DNA from: JBDKVA01 sp039679375
GTDB lineage: Bacteria; Bacillota; Clostridia; Acetivibrionales; DTU013
Direction of reading: 5' to 3'
Assembly (NCBI GenBank): GCA_039679375.1
Contig: JBDKVA010000018.1
Coordinates: forward strand, 1 to 34,509
DNA: 34,509 nucleotides
The position numbers and the translations under genes are program-made. How positions within the stretch are numbered: the stretch's first letter is position 1; every line of letters starts with the position of its first letter. Under the pieces are notes generated by a model that worked only from the letters and a program-made list of their open reading frames with translations, made no database searches and was not told where the DNA came from. This document shows positions 8,146 through 17,591 of this stretch, piece by piece.

Positions 8146-9946
8146 AGGCGTCCTCCTGATTTTCCAGGCAATATGGCAAGGCAATTGTAACGAGTGTTCC
8201 CGCATTAAGCTGGCTTTTAACAGTAATACCATACGCATTTCCGTTTACCATTTTAATTCTGGAGTTTACATTTTTCAACCCTATACTCCTTTTTATATAC
8301 TCTTTTGTATTGCTATCCGTTTCGCTCAAAAACATATTCAGCTTTTTAACCTGCTCCGGCGGCATCCCCTGTCCGTCATCCTCAACTGCCAGGTATAGTA
8401 CGTTTCCATTAACCTCTGCACAAATTGAGATCCGGCCCTTCTCCAATTTTCCCTCGAGTCCGTGGTTAAGTGCATTTTCTACTATGGGCTGCAGTATGAA
8501 TTTAAGGATTTTGCAATTCATCAGTGCCTCCGGAATGTTGTACTGCACCTCAAACCGGTCTTCAAAACGTATCTCCTGGATGTAAACATAATTTTTTATA
8601 TGGTTGATTTCATCATATAAGCTTACAAACTCATTTTTTATCGAATTTATATTATACCGGAACATATCACCGAGTTTCTGGCTGATGCTGCATATATCGA
8701 AGCAATTATTTATAGCGGCAATGGCGCTGATTGATTCCAGCGTATTATAAAGGAAATGCGGATTGATCTGGAGCTGTAGGGCGCTCAGCTCAGCTTCCCG
8801 TTTTTCCAGCCTTTGAATATAGTTCTCGCTGATTACATTTTTCAAACGGTATGTCATGCTGTTGAATTGCCTGTCAAGCAGCCCTACTTCGTCCTCTCCC
8901 TCAATAACGCTTGTGATGTTCAGATCGCCTGCTTCTACCCGTTTCATTTTCCCTGTCAGCAAATGGATCCGCTTGGTAAAAATATGGGAAAACAATACTG
9001 TAAGGCTTAAAGAGAGAAAAAGTATGGCAGCTACAATAATGATACTGAAAATGGCTAATGCGCCGACCTTAGAATTTACTTCATTATATGGGAAGAATGC
9101 TATAGCATCCAGAGAATAAGGGGATAATGACTTGTATATGTAGATTTTATCAGTTTCCCCATTTCTTATTACTCCGCTTTTTTTATTTTCTTTCAACAGC
9201 CCCTGCATACTTCCCGCTATTGCTGCGTCGCCGTAAACAACATTGCCCTTTTTGTCCAGAATTAAGACTTCCATTCCTTTTTTACGGGGCATACCGCTTT
9301 CAGGCCTGAAAATCCGGTTGGAATACAGGCTTATTTGAATATAGCCTAAAAAATTGCCATTGCCCGATTGAGTAGTTTTTATAATCGGGTACGATAGCAG
9401 CAATAAATTCTGGCCATCCAAAGATTTGGTTTTATAAAAGCAATTGTAAAAATTTCTTGTATTTAAAATATCAATGTACCATTCTTCTTCTGTGGCATAT
9501 TTTAAATTTCTTAAAAGCTCACCGTCATAGTATAGTTTATCATTATATGAATATAAAGTAATATTATAAACCTCCATTTGATTTTCATCCAGAAAAATAC
9601 TTTTTGTCTCTCTGGTGAATTTATCAATCAGCCGCATGATATCCATAGGACCTTCTACATTATCTTCCATCAGGATTTCCTGGACCACGCTGTTTACCGC
9701 AAAGGCCTTCTCAATATTATGGTATAAATTCAATTTATAATTTGCATTTGCGATATATTGATCCATAACTTGTTCATAGGATGAATTAATTTCAGTCTGA
9801 ACGGTTTTTTGAAACTTCAAAAAGAAAGCTGCCGCCAAAATGATGCACGGTATAAATACAAGCAGAACATTTGAGTAAATGTACTTCTTCGATAAACTTG
9901 TATTATTCGCAATACGGTTAAATATTTCTTTCGGGCTCTTCTTCAT
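8138..9946 (-). CDS. Membrane sensor histidine kinase (YesM/LytS-type His_kinase)
   Basis: Product of 602 residues. A first membrane helix (about 23-43) and a second (about 294-320) enclose a 250-residue extracellular sensing region of Cache type. A HAMP domain follows (about 320-372), then the His_kinase core LQLQINPHFLYNTLES with phospho-acceptor H397. The ATPase domain has the N box (PIVENALNHG, N491) and DDGQGM (523-528). In this family the kinase senses extracellular sugar, sometimes through the binding protein, and phosphorylates a YesN-like regulator. The gene ends 8 bp inside the regulator gene (ATGTATAA overlap), which indicates translational coupling. The ATG at 9946 has only a weak upstream GGAT site. 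Confidence 0.95.
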   Translation of the reverse strand: MKKSPKEIFNRIANNTSLSKKYIYSNVLLVFIPCIILAAAFFLKFQKTVQTEINSSYEQVMDQYIANANYKLNLYHNIEKAFAVNSVVQEILMEDNVEGPMDIMRLIDKFTRETKSIFLDENQMEVYNITLYSYNDKLYYDGELLRNLKYATEEEWYIDILNTRNFYNCFYKTKSLDGQNLLLLSYPIIKTTQSGNGNFLGYIQISLYSNRIFRPESGMPRKKGMEVLILDKKGNVVYGDAAIAGSMQGLLKENKKSGVIRNGETDKIYIYKSLSPYSLDAIAFFPYNEVNSKVGALAIFSIIIVAAILFLSLSLTVLFSHIFTKRIHLLTGKMKRVEAGDLNITSVIEGEDEVGLLDRQFNSMTYRLKNVISENYIQRLEKREAELSALQLQINPHFLYNTLESISAIAAINNCFDICSISQKLGDMFRYNINSIKNEFVSLYDEINHIKNYVYIQEIRFEDRFEVQYNIPEALMNCKILKFILQPIVENALNHGLEGKLEKGRISICAEVNGNVLYLAVEDDGQGMPPEQVKKLNMFLSETDSNTKEYIKRSIGLKNVNSRIKMVNGNAYGITVKSQLNAGTLVTIALPYCLENQEDAYV

Positions 9947-10050
9947 AATATCGGATCATCCAGTTTCAGAATTATTCTAATATATAAAGCTTTTGCAAAT
10001 CTATATTTAAAGGGTTTATTGAATAGGGATATATATTATATTACAGTAAA

Positions 10051-10079
10051 ATTATAGCACCGGATATTTTATTTGTAAA
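10051..10079 (-). promoter_or_regulatory. Predicted sigma-A promoter of the kinase-regulator pair
   Basis: Minus strand: TTTACA (10074-10079), 17-bp spacer, TATAAT (10051-10056), with an extended -10 (TGCTATAAT). The start would be near 10044, leaving a leader of about 100 nt that is AT-rich without an obvious strong hairpin. Confidence 0.7.
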
Positions 10080-10098
10080 TCAACAGGTTGGCAGACTC

Positions 10099-10893
10099 CT
10101 AAAGTCTTGAATTCAGGACTGAAGACGGAGGGCGCCCTTTTATTTTAGAGAACACCTTGCTGAAATAAAATATATCTTCGAAGCCGCATCGTACGGCTGC
10201 CTCGCTTACCGTACATTCACCCATTGCCAGCAAGTCCTCGGCCTTTTGAATTCGAATTTTGTTTATGTATTCATGTATGGAAATCCCCGCATTCTTCTTA
10301 AAATATGCTCCCAGATATGCAGGATGAAGGTTATATAAACCCGCAAGCAGCTTCATGTCTATTTTGGCGTCAAAATGATTTGCTATATACTCCTTTATAC
10401 TTTCGGTCCGCATGTCCCTATAGGATGAGAAGCCGGGACTGCACTGCACCATGCGAAGATACCGGTATATAATGAGCATGAGTATGGCACTTGCTTCGAG
10501 CGTATATCCGGGGCTTCTTTCAAGCCATATCTTGTTAAAATGCCGGTATAAGTCTAAAAGGCTGCTGGGAAATTCCACTTTAAACTTAAGCGGAAAAGGC
10601 AGCTTCCGGCAGTCGGTGCCGTCGATCCGGCATTGAAAGTTAAAGGCATAGCAGTGCATTGGATTCTGCACTGATGTAAAAGCTTCCCGCATGCTCCCTT
10701 TGGGAATATAGACAACATCTCCGCCGGTGAGATGATAAGGAACGCCATCAATGAAATAGGTTGATTCTCCGGACAATACCCAGGTCAGATCATGGAACGA
10801 AATTGCATTTTGAGTGATGCACCATGAGGGAGTGCATTGTCTGTCGATAAAATAATCTACCGATACATGATAGTTGCAGGAAGCAGCATCCAT
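10099..10893 (-). CDS. AraC-family transcriptional regulator with N-terminal cupin
   Basis: Product of 264 residues, start supported by GGAGG 7 bases upstream. The N-terminal half is a cupin-type ligand-binding domain (LTWVLSGESTYFIDGVPY, LTGGDVVYIPKGSMREAF). The last 100 residues hold the two AraC helix-turn-helix motifs (DMKLLAGLYNLHPAYLGAYFKK; VSEAAVRCGFEDIFYFSKVFSKIKGRPPS). It is a soluble one-component sugar sensor. It is divergent from the URO-D-fold gene at 11058 with 164 bp between them, so it probably acts on that gene and on itself. It may also act on the neighbouring catabolic cluster; this is inference. Confidence 0.93.
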   Translation of the reverse strand: MDAASCNYHVSVDYFIDRQCTPSWCITQNAISFHDLTWVLSGESTYFIDGVPYHLTGGDVVYIPKGSMREAFTSVQNPMHCYAFNFQCRIDGTDCRKLPFPLKFKVEFPSSLLDLYRHFNKIWLERSPGYTLEASAILMLIIYRYLRMVQCSPGFSSYRDMRTESIKEYIANHFDAKIDMKLLAGLYNLHPAYLGAYFKKNAGISIHEYINKIRIQKAEDLLAMGECTVSEAAVRCGFEDIFYFSKVFSKIKGRPPSSVLNSRL

Positions 10894-11018
10894 TAATGAA
10901 CCTCCTCTATAGTTTATGAATCTTTAATTATTACAAATATATCTTTAAAAATTTCATTCATTATTATGATATTACAAAGCTATAATATAATCAATGAATA
11001 TTTAATTTTTACAACAAC

Positions 11019-11035
11019 TATTTGCGATGCAAATA
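11019..11035. promoter_or_regulatory. Short palindrome before the URO-D-fold gene
   Basis: TATTTGC-GAT-GCAAATA is a perfect dyad with 7-bp arms, ending about 8 bases before the ribosome binding site. In the same divergent region the octamer ATTACAAA occurs twice in the same orientation (10930-10937 and 10971-10978), 41 bp apart, as AraC-family half-sites often do. No clear promoter could be assigned with confidence here; a TATAAT lies at 10981-10986. Confidence 0.4.
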
Positions 11036-11057
11036 GATCATAAAGGAAGTGGCTGCC

Positions 11058-12152
11058 ATGACATATGATTTTGATATCAAAGAGTTCTGGAGAGAAAACG
11101 AAACATGCCTTGAGCCTTTTTCCACGAATAAACCTCGTGTGCCGATTAGTTTTTGGCTTGATGACCATTTTCTGCTGGAGGAGATGTCTTTACCCTCTAC
11201 TGTCAGGTACTTTTCTGATTTTGACTACAGACGGGAGATGAACAATCTTTGTAATGATAAAGTGGAAAAGGTGCTGGCGAAACGGTTTTATTCCGAGGAT
11301 AAAATAGAAGCGCCGTCGCCTGTCCGGTTTGAGGTGATTATGGGAGCCCGCTGGCGGCTTACTGAAGGCGGAACACCATGGCTTGATTCTGCAGTGGAAA
11401 ACATAGAGGATGTGAAAAAGATTATAGACCGGGCGGTTAAGGTTGACATGAAGAAGGAGGCCTTCCCGGAAGGATGGCAAGAATCGAAGGATCGTTATGA
11501 AAAACTTTCCGGGAGAAAGCTGAAGCTCGGAGGAGACGGATCCCGTGGGCCCGCAACTATGGCAACAAGTATCCTCGGTACGACAAACACGTGTCTGTTT
11601 ATCATGGATGAGCCGGATATCATGATGGAGTTCTTTTCATTGCTTGCAGATAAGTTAGTTGAATATCACCGCGTATTAATGGAGGATACTTCAAACAGCA
11701 GAGACGGAGGATATTCACTGGCGGATGATAATTGCTACCTGTTCCCGCCGAACGCATACCTTAAATTTTGTGCGCCGGTGCTTGCAAAGCTGTTTAAGGA
11801 ATTTGCACCTTTGCCAAAACACTGCAGACATCAGCATTCCGACAGCAATATGGGGCATCTTATGGGCATACTTAATGATCTCGGAGTAAATTGCGTTAAC
11901 TTCGGACCCGAGCTCCACCCGTCGGATATTCGCAAAGCCATGCCCAAAGCAGTTATCCACGGTCAAATGCCGCCTTTTACCCTAAGAAACGGCACGCCCG
12001 TGGATATAATAAACACAGTCAGACGTGATATCGAAGCTGTCGGCCAGGACGGCGGCCTTGTGGAATGTCCTGCCGGAAGTGTTGCGGGAGGGACGCCGCT
12101 TGAAAATCTGAGAATCTATATGTGGGCGGTTCATACCTACGGAAGATATTAA
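11058..12152 (+). CDS. Uroporphyrinogen decarboxylase-fold (URO-D/MtaA-like) protein
   Basis: Product of 364 residues. A GTG at 11049 is in frame, but the ATG at 11058 has GGAAG 8 bases upstream and is preferred. The C-terminal half matches the URO-D superfamily: KHCRHQHSDSNMGHLMGILNDLG, then LVECPAGSVAGGTPLENLRIY, where TPLEN is the family's last conserved block. In corrinoid methyltransferases of this superfamily (MtaA, MtbA) zinc is held by HxC plus a later Cys. Here the first site reads H260-S-D262, while a Cys (C337) is kept at the later site. It is not a heme enzyme by context, since no heme gene is nearby. A methyl-transfer or other lyase role in sugar metabolism is possible but unproven. 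Confidence 0.8.
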   Translation: MTYDFDIKEFWRENETCLEPFSTNKPRVPISFWLDDHFLLEEMSLPSTVRYFSDFDYRREMNNLCNDKVEKVLAKRFYSEDKIEAPSPVRFEVIMGARWRLTEGGTPWLDSAVENIEDVKKIIDRAVKVDMKKEAFPEGWQESKDRYEKLSGRKLKLGGDGSRGPATMATSILGTTNTCLFIMDEPDIMMEFFSLLADKLVEYHRVLMEDTSNSRDGGYSLADDNCYLFPPNAYLKFCAPVLAKLFKEFAPLPKHCRHQHSDSNMGHLMGILNDLGVNCVNFGPELHPSDIRKAMPKAVIHGQMPPFTLRNGTPVDIINTVRRDIEAVGQDGGLVECPAGSVAGGTPLENLRIYMWAVHTYGRY

Positions 12153-12170
12153 ATTGAGATGCTTGTAGTG

Positions 12171-13136
12171 CTAGTATCTGCAGTCTTTTATGCATGTTAC
12201 CATTGCTTCAACATTTTCATGCGGACAATGGGCTGGGATGTCGTGGCTTGACATAATAAGCCCTCCGTCGCTTCCCAGCTTCTCAAAAATATATGCTATG
12301 TGGGATTCAATATCGGATTTTGTGCCGTTGGGTATTATTTTCGTATTGTCAATTCCTCCGTATACGCCAAGCCTTCCATTATATTTTGCCTTAAAAGATT
12401 GAAAATCATTGAATTCGGGCTGCAGAGGATTTACAGCGTCAATGCCTGCTTCAGCCAGTTTATCAAGGATATCGGTAACCTGGCCGTCTGAATGGAATAC
12501 GACATGCTTCATAGCCTTTTTTGCCAGAGCGATTCCTTCCTTGAAGTAATCAAGAATAAACTCTTCGATCATGCGCGGAGAAAACAAAAGTCCGCCGGAT
12601 GATGCAAGATCATCCTGAAAGTAAACGGCAGTAATCGGGAGAGTGACCACCCTTTTTATTACTTCATTCTGTATATCCATTATTTTTTTTATTATGCTGT
12701 GAAGTTCATCCGGATTATCGTATACATCAAAAAACAAGTTGTCCATAAGCCGGATGCCGTGCAATATTGTAAAGGGCCCGGGAATATTGACAAAGATGGC
12801 TTTGTCGGGGTATTTTCTTAAATTCGCAAGTATATGATCAAGGACCTTCTCATCTCCGGGGTTGGGCCACTTCAAATTTTTCGCTTCATCCCAATCATGG
12901 ATAGCAGGCTCGGTATACCAAAATGAACCGTCTCTTTCTTCTCCATTTCCGGCCGGCCATGCAAGCAGGGGAAAGGTTTCAATCACATCGGCATCATAAT
13001 GCGTAACCCTGAAATCCTCTCCGAATCTTCTGTCGTAATCTGCCATAAGCCTTCTATCCATCCAGAAATTGAATGGTACACGGTCTGTTTTTTCGAAATT
13101 CAGCTGTTTAATAGCTCTTTCTTTTGATGTAATCAT
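12171..13136 (-). CDS. Uroporphyrinogen decarboxylase-fold (URO-D) protein, second copy
   Basis: Product of 321 residues. The opening MITSKERAIKQLNFEKTDRVPFNFW is typical of the family. The core has MKHVVFHSDGQVTDILDKLAEAGIDAVNPLQPE with H215-S-D217, followed by GRLGVYGGIDNT and the terminal PHENVEAM block. As in the other copy, HSD replaces the zinc-binding HxC of MtaA-type methyltransferases, and here the late Cys is also absent (SSHDIPAHCPHEN). It is the last gene of the epimerase-transglutaminase cluster, 60 bp after the preceding stop, and converges on the first URO-D gene with 18 bp between stops. The two copies are divergent relatives, not a recent duplication. The ribosome binding site is weak (GGAAA about 15 bases upstream). 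Confidence 0.85.
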   Translation of the reverse strand: MITSKERAIKQLNFEKTDRVPFNFWMDRRLMADYDRRFGEDFRVTHYDADVIETFPLLAWPAGNGEERDGSFWYTEPAIHDWDEAKNLKWPNPGDEKVLDHILANLRKYPDKAIFVNIPGPFTILHGIRLMDNLFFDVYDNPDELHSIIKKIMDIQNEVIKRVVTLPITAVYFQDDLASSGGLLFSPRMIEEFILDYFKEGIALAKKAMKHVVFHSDGQVTDILDKLAEAGIDAVNPLQPEFNDFQSFKAKYNGRLGVYGGIDNTKIIPNGTKSDIESHIAYIFEKLGSDGGLIMSSHDIPAHCPHENVEAMVTCIKDCRY

Positions 13137-13196
13137 AACATCACACCGTTTCCTTTTTATCTTTTTTGTAGCTTCCCGTAGAGCTGAATGTGGAGC

Positions 13197-15932
13197 TTAA
13201 ATATTTATGGCCCTTAAAATCTTTACAAGCTCGGCTCCAATACCTACTTTATAGCCGGCTGAAATGTATCTGAGTTTCTTTTCCGGATCAATGGCAAATA
13301 CGAGCGGGAAATCCATCCTGGGTTTTTCCGGGAGCTCTGAAATCAAAATATTCAAGTTTCGGTTTCCTTGATCGATACTAAAGTATGCTTGTCCGGGAAG
13401 ACCATCATAAGAATCTGCATTAAACGAAGATGTCAGCTTGTCGCCGCATACGTTCAGGATTATCCGGCCGCCCCAGGCATCGAACTCCTCCGATAATTCG
13501 CGCACTTCACGCAGCAAATGCTTGGACGGCTCCCTGTCCGGTTCGATCCAGGCCGCAATGAGTCCTTGCGCCGATAGTACGTCCCGAAGGTTTACACGGC
13601 GTCCATCCGTAAAATCCGGCCGGCTTTCATCCGCAGAGCTTCTCCGGTTTCCTTCCGCCGGATTTCCCCGGCTGCTGTCTATCAGTGCAAAAGTGCATTC
13701 TTCCGGTACGGTTCCCAGAACGGGAACAGCGCTGTTTTCTTTGCGGAAGGAGAGTGCAGCCTCGGTGGTTTCTTCCGGCCGAACCGTAAAAACAGTCATA
13801 CGGAGCAAAGATGTCCCGTCTGCAATGCGGGTAGTGGTGACCAGCCTGTAAATCCCCGGCAATACTTCGATCGATTCTTCAAATTTACTCCATTCCAACC
13901 TCTCATAATCCATGCTCTTGAATATGTTATCATCAAAACGCGCCAGTGAAAAATCAGCAAAATACTCTGTTTTTCCTGCATACCCCGGTTCTTTTACCAG
14001 CCTGATCCTGCCCTGACGGACGGCAGAACTGTCTGTAGACCCATTGATTTTGCCATGCCGGGCAGCCGAGCTGTATGCGGGTTCCTTGCTTTCGCCCTGT
14101 TCCCGAGCGGCGCCAAGGTCTGCATCCTTCCAGACCTGATCCGACAGGAACTGGGGCCTCTTATCGGCAGGGTGCAAACGGGCCGGTATGCCAAAGCTTC
14201 TGGCCATAGCTGCAAAAGCAATATCACGTGACAGCCTGTCTGCCTTCTTAAGCTCGTAAGTTCCTCTGGGGGTAGCTGATCCGTTGTAGCATGTATAGCC
14301 ATCCAAAACTTCAATATTGGTTTTGACCCATTGTACCAAAAATTCGGGATTTTTCCGGAAGCATTCCTGCTCATCTGCTGAAAACTGCTGCAGGAAAAAG
14401 GCTTTGTACCTGCCGATCATCTCATGTGCAATCCTGGGACACAGGATGTAGCTCATATATGTTTGATCATCAAACTTCCCCTGGAAAACAGCGGCGCCGT
14501 AAAGGTGATCCTTAAGGACAGGACGGAAGGTATCGGTCAGGTCCTTTTCGGCAAGACATTCAAGCAGCTTTAGAGCCCATTCTCCGTATCCGGGAGTTTC
14601 TTCCCTGAGGAAGGCGGCGATTTCACGGCAGTTGCCCCGGGCTTTTTTAAGTACATCCCATACCCGGCCCGCAGGCAGGGATAACTGGCGCGCAACTTCA
14701 TGAGCCTGTGTTTCCGAAATGAATGTGGCTTCATACTCCGCTCTGATCCTGTCCTCCTCCATAAGCCGCCGATTATTGGCGTTCAGATCTTCCTCTGTCG
14801 GATCCTCTGCATCTGCATGCGTTTGAACAGGCGGAACCATATCAATCTCCTGTGTTCTGCAGACCGGAGGCTCCCCGGATATCGAAATCTCAAAGTAATC
14901 TCCCTTTGTGACGCTGATCTTTTTATTGCCCCATCCATTTCTTCCCGCAGCATGAACCATCAGGTCACCGTAGCCTGTCGTCAGAGAAACCTTTCCGTTA
15001 TTATCGGAAGTCAATCTGGCAATAGTTGAAAACTCTCCTGAATTAAATACCTGGAAGTATACAGTCGCACCCGGGACAGGATTACCCTCCCGGCCGGTTA
15101 CTTTTACGGTAATTTTCTTAACCGGCGCATAGTTGTCCAGCAAATTGAGCTCTGTGTACCACTCGTGTGACAGGGTGATTTCCTCGGGTCCGGTATAATT
15201 GCCTAGGACGCGGGTATTGACCAGCATGGCTCTACGCGCGGGGTCCCGGAACCATCCGTTGTTGAGCCGGGCGTCAGGTTCGCATGCTCCCAAGTAGCTC
15301 CACTTTCCATCCGCCCAGGCTTCCACCCATGCATGATTGTCATCGCAATGCGCCCATCTGGGTGTATAACACTGTCTGGCTGGTATACAGAGGCTGCGTA
15401 AAGCGGATACGGCCAGAGTCGATTCCTCGCCGCAGCGGCCTAGAGCTCTGCGGATTGCCGTAAGCGGTGAGGAAGTACGGGGGTCGCATGCGATGTAAGT
15501 TACCTTTTCGTGGCACCAATGGTTCACTTCAAGGATAGCATCAGTCATGGATAAATCCTTGACCCTGTTGTATAGCTCTTTAAACAAAATGCCGCGGCAG
15601 TTTTCAATATTCTCATTGTTGACACGATAGGGGAGGACAAAGTGCAAAAATAACGAACCCGGTATTTTATACCCCCACGAAATCATTTTCAGGATTTGGA
15701 ATGTTTCCCTCACATGGTTCAGAAAAAGGCTTCCGTCATAATCAGCCAGGTCATTTAACGACATGTATGCATAAGTAAATTTCATTGCTGTTTCTTCTTC
15801 TTTAGTGAGATTCCCGTCAAATACCTGGAATAATGCCTGCTCTCTTGCAGAAGCAATTTTTCTTTTCTGTTCGAATTTTTCCTCTATGACGGACAGATAG
15901 TTACTATCCAGATTAAATGCAAAATCATCCAT
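13197..15932 (-). CDS. Large transglutaminase-like protein with Ig-like and thioredoxin-like regions
   Basis: Product of 911 residues without a signal peptide; AAGGGG lies 9 bases before the ATG. The transglutaminase-like core is clear: GRCGEESTL (C167), DDNHAWVEAW (H200) and LGACEPD (E218 or D220 as third residue). A carboxypeptidase-regulatory-like beta domain follows (KVTGREGNPVPGATVYFQVFN, about 275-350). A second region, AFAAMARSFGIPARLHPADKRPQF (near 580-610), looks like a degenerate second transglutaminase unit. A Ser/Ala/Gly-rich linker (about 620-655) follows. The C-terminal end (PLVFAIDPEKKLRYISAGYK, preceded by GRIILNVCGDK) resembles a thioredoxin fold lacking CxxC. Prokaryotic members mostly act as peptidases or amidases. 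It is probably co-transcribed with the epimerase upstream (73 bp gap). Confidence 0.75.
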   Translation of the reverse strand: MDDFAFNLDSNYLSVIEEKFEQKRKIASAREQALFQVFDGNLTKEEETAMKFTYAYMSLNDLADYDGSLFLNHVRETFQILKMISWGYKIPGSLFLHFVLPYRVNNENIENCRGILFKELYNRVKDLSMTDAILEVNHWCHEKVTYIACDPRTSSPLTAIRRALGRCGEESTLAVSALRSLCIPARQCYTPRWAHCDDNHAWVEAWADGKWSYLGACEPDARLNNGWFRDPARRAMLVNTRVLGNYTGPEEITLSHEWYTELNLLDNYAPVKKITVKVTGREGNPVPGATVYFQVFNSGEFSTIARLTSDNNGKVSLTTGYGDLMVHAAGRNGWGNKKISVTKGDYFEISISGEPPVCRTQEIDMVPPVQTHADAEDPTEEDLNANNRRLMEEDRIRAEYEATFISETQAHEVARQLSLPAGRVWDVLKKARGNCREIAAFLREETPGYGEWALKLLECLAEKDLTDTFRPVLKDHLYGAAVFQGKFDDQTYMSYILCPRIAHEMIGRYKAFFLQQFSADEQECFRKNPEFLVQWVKTNIEVLDGYTCYNGSATPRGTYELKKADRLSRDIAFAAMARSFGIPARLHPADKRPQFLSDQVWKDADLGAAREQGESKEPAYSSAARHGKINGSTDSSAVRQGRIRLVKEPGYAGKTEYFADFSLARFDDNIFKSMDYERLEWSKFEESIEVLPGIYRLVTTTRIADGTSLLRMTVFTVRPEETTEAALSFRKENSAVPVLGTVPEECTFALIDSSRGNPAEGNRRSSADESRPDFTDGRRVNLRDVLSAQGLIAAWIEPDREPSKHLLREVRELSEEFDAWGGRIILNVCGDKLTSSFNADSYDGLPGQAYFSIDQGNRNLNILISELPEKPRMDFPLVFAIDPEKKLRYISAGYKVGIGAELVKILRAINI

Positions 15933-16005
15933 ATGTAAAAACCCCTTTATGTAGTACTAATCGATGAATTCTATTCTGAGATCCGGTTCCTGACACCATA
16001 TTCAA

Positions 16006-17421
16006 TCAAGCGAATGTAACCTCTACTTTAAGCCCATTCCCGGCAGGCAGGACAATGGAACGTTCCCGCGCATCAAATCCCGTCCATGGCTGCCCATTTA
16101 CTCTAACTCCGGTAATCTGTACCGAAGGGTCATCTATCGGTGATACGAAGATTTTGCGGGACGGTCCGGAACAATTTATTTTAAAATGGAGTACGGCCTG
16201 TTGTTTGCCGACATATGTATTGAGATAGAGGTAACTCAGAAAAGCATGCTCCATCTCATGGTAAGAGGTGCGCCATGGCGCCGCTTTACTGCCGTCGTCC
16301 GCCGGCATGCCATCAGGTGATACCGTAGTAAAAACTCCGCCGTACGTTGTATCCCGCAGATGCTTATACCAAAAAGCTTCGCTCTTTTTATAACGTTCCA
16401 GATACCCGGCATCACCTGTCAGGCGGTAAAGCTGGAGCTGCAGGAAACAGCCGTAATTCTGTATCCAGTTATGAACCATGAAGAAAGGCGCAGGGCGGTG
16501 GGGATATGCTTTTTCGACCATGTCGATCCATCCTCCGCTTTCAGCATCCCATCCGTATTGATTGATCCTGTCGCTGAGGGACTTCCCCCTTTCGAGGTAT
16601 ATGCTGTTACCGGTCTGATGGTAAAGCCGGAGGAATGAAAGCGCGGCAGTGAGCTGGGCGCCTATATGGATATATTCTATACCGTCCTTTATGTAAGGTT
16701 CAAACCTCCACTGGCGGTCCAACGAATTCATGTATCCGTTAATCCAGCCATTATCGGGATCAACCATGCGCTCCAGGGTCAGATCGGTTAACCGGCGCTC
16801 CCATTCAAGAACGTCAGGTTCCCGGGTGGCCAGCCATAAGTTGAGCAATAAGGAACCTACATATCCATAATGGGCATGCTTGTTTTTTCCCGAATCCAGT
16901 ACGCCCAGATCTCTTCCCAATGCCTGGTAATATCCATCGAATTCCATATCATAGCCATATGTTTTTTGGATATCTATGGATTTTAAAATATATGGCAGCA
17001 CACAGGAATCCCCTGCAGTAAAATAGTACATTGTTAGTCCGACATTGGTATAAAGCTGCAATGGAATGCTCTTGGATGTTACCTTCGGTTCTCCTTCACG
17101 CGTAAGCAGATCGAACCAACCGCCATATTCCTTATCCCATGCATGTTTCAGCAAAAACTCGACTCCGCCGCGGGCTGTCTCTATATATTTGTCTTCGCCC
17201 GAAAGGAGATAGGCTATGGAGAAGCCGAATACATGCCGGCTGATCATTGCAGGGTATTTGTCCCATGAGCAGGACGGCTTCCAGTCCCGGGACAGATTGG
17301 TGTAGAATCCGCCGTGCTCCGCGTCTCTTACGTGCTCGTACCAATACGGTATCAGGTCGTTTAAAGCATGCTGCCGCCAGAACTCGGCATTTAAAAACAT
17401 CGCTCCGGACACATCTTTCAT
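16006..17421 (-). CDS. AGE-family epimerase/isomerase (N-acylglucosamine 2-epimerase-like)
   Basis: Product of 471 residues, AAGGAG 10 bases before the ATG. It shows the (alpha/alpha)6-barrel pattern of the AGE family: repeated blocks HGGFYTNLSRDW, SRHVFGFSIAYLLSGEDKY, YGGWFDLLTREGEP, ESGGWIDMVEKAYPH and YGGVFTTVSPDG at the ends of helical hairpins. Candidate catalytic histidines lie in SRHVFGF and YHEMEHAFLSYLYL. Relatives epimerise N-acetylglucosamine, cellobiose or mannose at C2 or isomerise aldoses to ketoses. The last 60 residues form an added beta-rich tail (KIFVSPIDDPSVQITGVRVNGQPW) not needed for the barrel. It is the first gene of a three-gene set with its own promoter. Substrate unknown. 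Confidence 0.85.
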   Translation of the reverse strand: MKDVSGAMFLNAEFWRQHALNDLIPYWYEHVRDAEHGGFYTNLSRDWKPSCSWDKYPAMISRHVFGFSIAYLLSGEDKYIETARGGVEFLLKHAWDKEYGGWFDLLTREGEPKVTSKSIPLQLYTNVGLTMYYFTAGDSCVLPYILKSIDIQKTYGYDMEFDGYYQALGRDLGVLDSGKNKHAHYGYVGSLLLNLWLATREPDVLEWERRLTDLTLERMVDPDNGWINGYMNSLDRQWRFEPYIKDGIEYIHIGAQLTAALSFLRLYHQTGNSIYLERGKSLSDRINQYGWDAESGGWIDMVEKAYPHRPAPFFMVHNWIQNYGCFLQLQLYRLTGDAGYLERYKKSEAFWYKHLRDTTYGGVFTTVSPDGMPADDGSKAAPWRTSYHEMEHAFLSYLYLNTYVGKQQAVLHFKINCSGPSRKIFVSPIDDPSVQITGVRVNGQPWTGFDARERSIVLPAGNGLKVEVTFA

Positions 17422-17481
17422 AATTATAAATCTCCTTGTTATGTACTATATTAATTGAATAAAATTTTCTAAACGTCTGTC

Positions 17482-17516
17482 CTCGCAAACATCATAGAAT
17501 CATTGCTGTTTGCAAG
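17482..17516 (-). promoter_or_regulatory. Inverted repeat in the epimerase leader
   Basis: CTCGCAAACA (17482-17491) and TGTTTGCAAG (17507-17516) form a 10-bp dyad with one mismatch (G.U in RNA) and a 15-base loop. It lies about 70-105 nt after the predicted start and 60 bp before the epimerase ATG. It could be an RNA stem or an operator. No match to a known riboswitch was recognised. Confidence 0.45.
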
Positions 17517-17591
17517 ACATTCGTAAAGAAAATGAGTTCATTCAATATATTCAGTTATTTTACGGAAAACAAATTACCGTTTTATATAAGA

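Noticed and set aside
11058..13136. The URO-D-fold genes as heme-synthesis HemE
   Set aside because: No other heme gene is present, the sequences carry the MtaA-like end block, and they sit among sugar genes.
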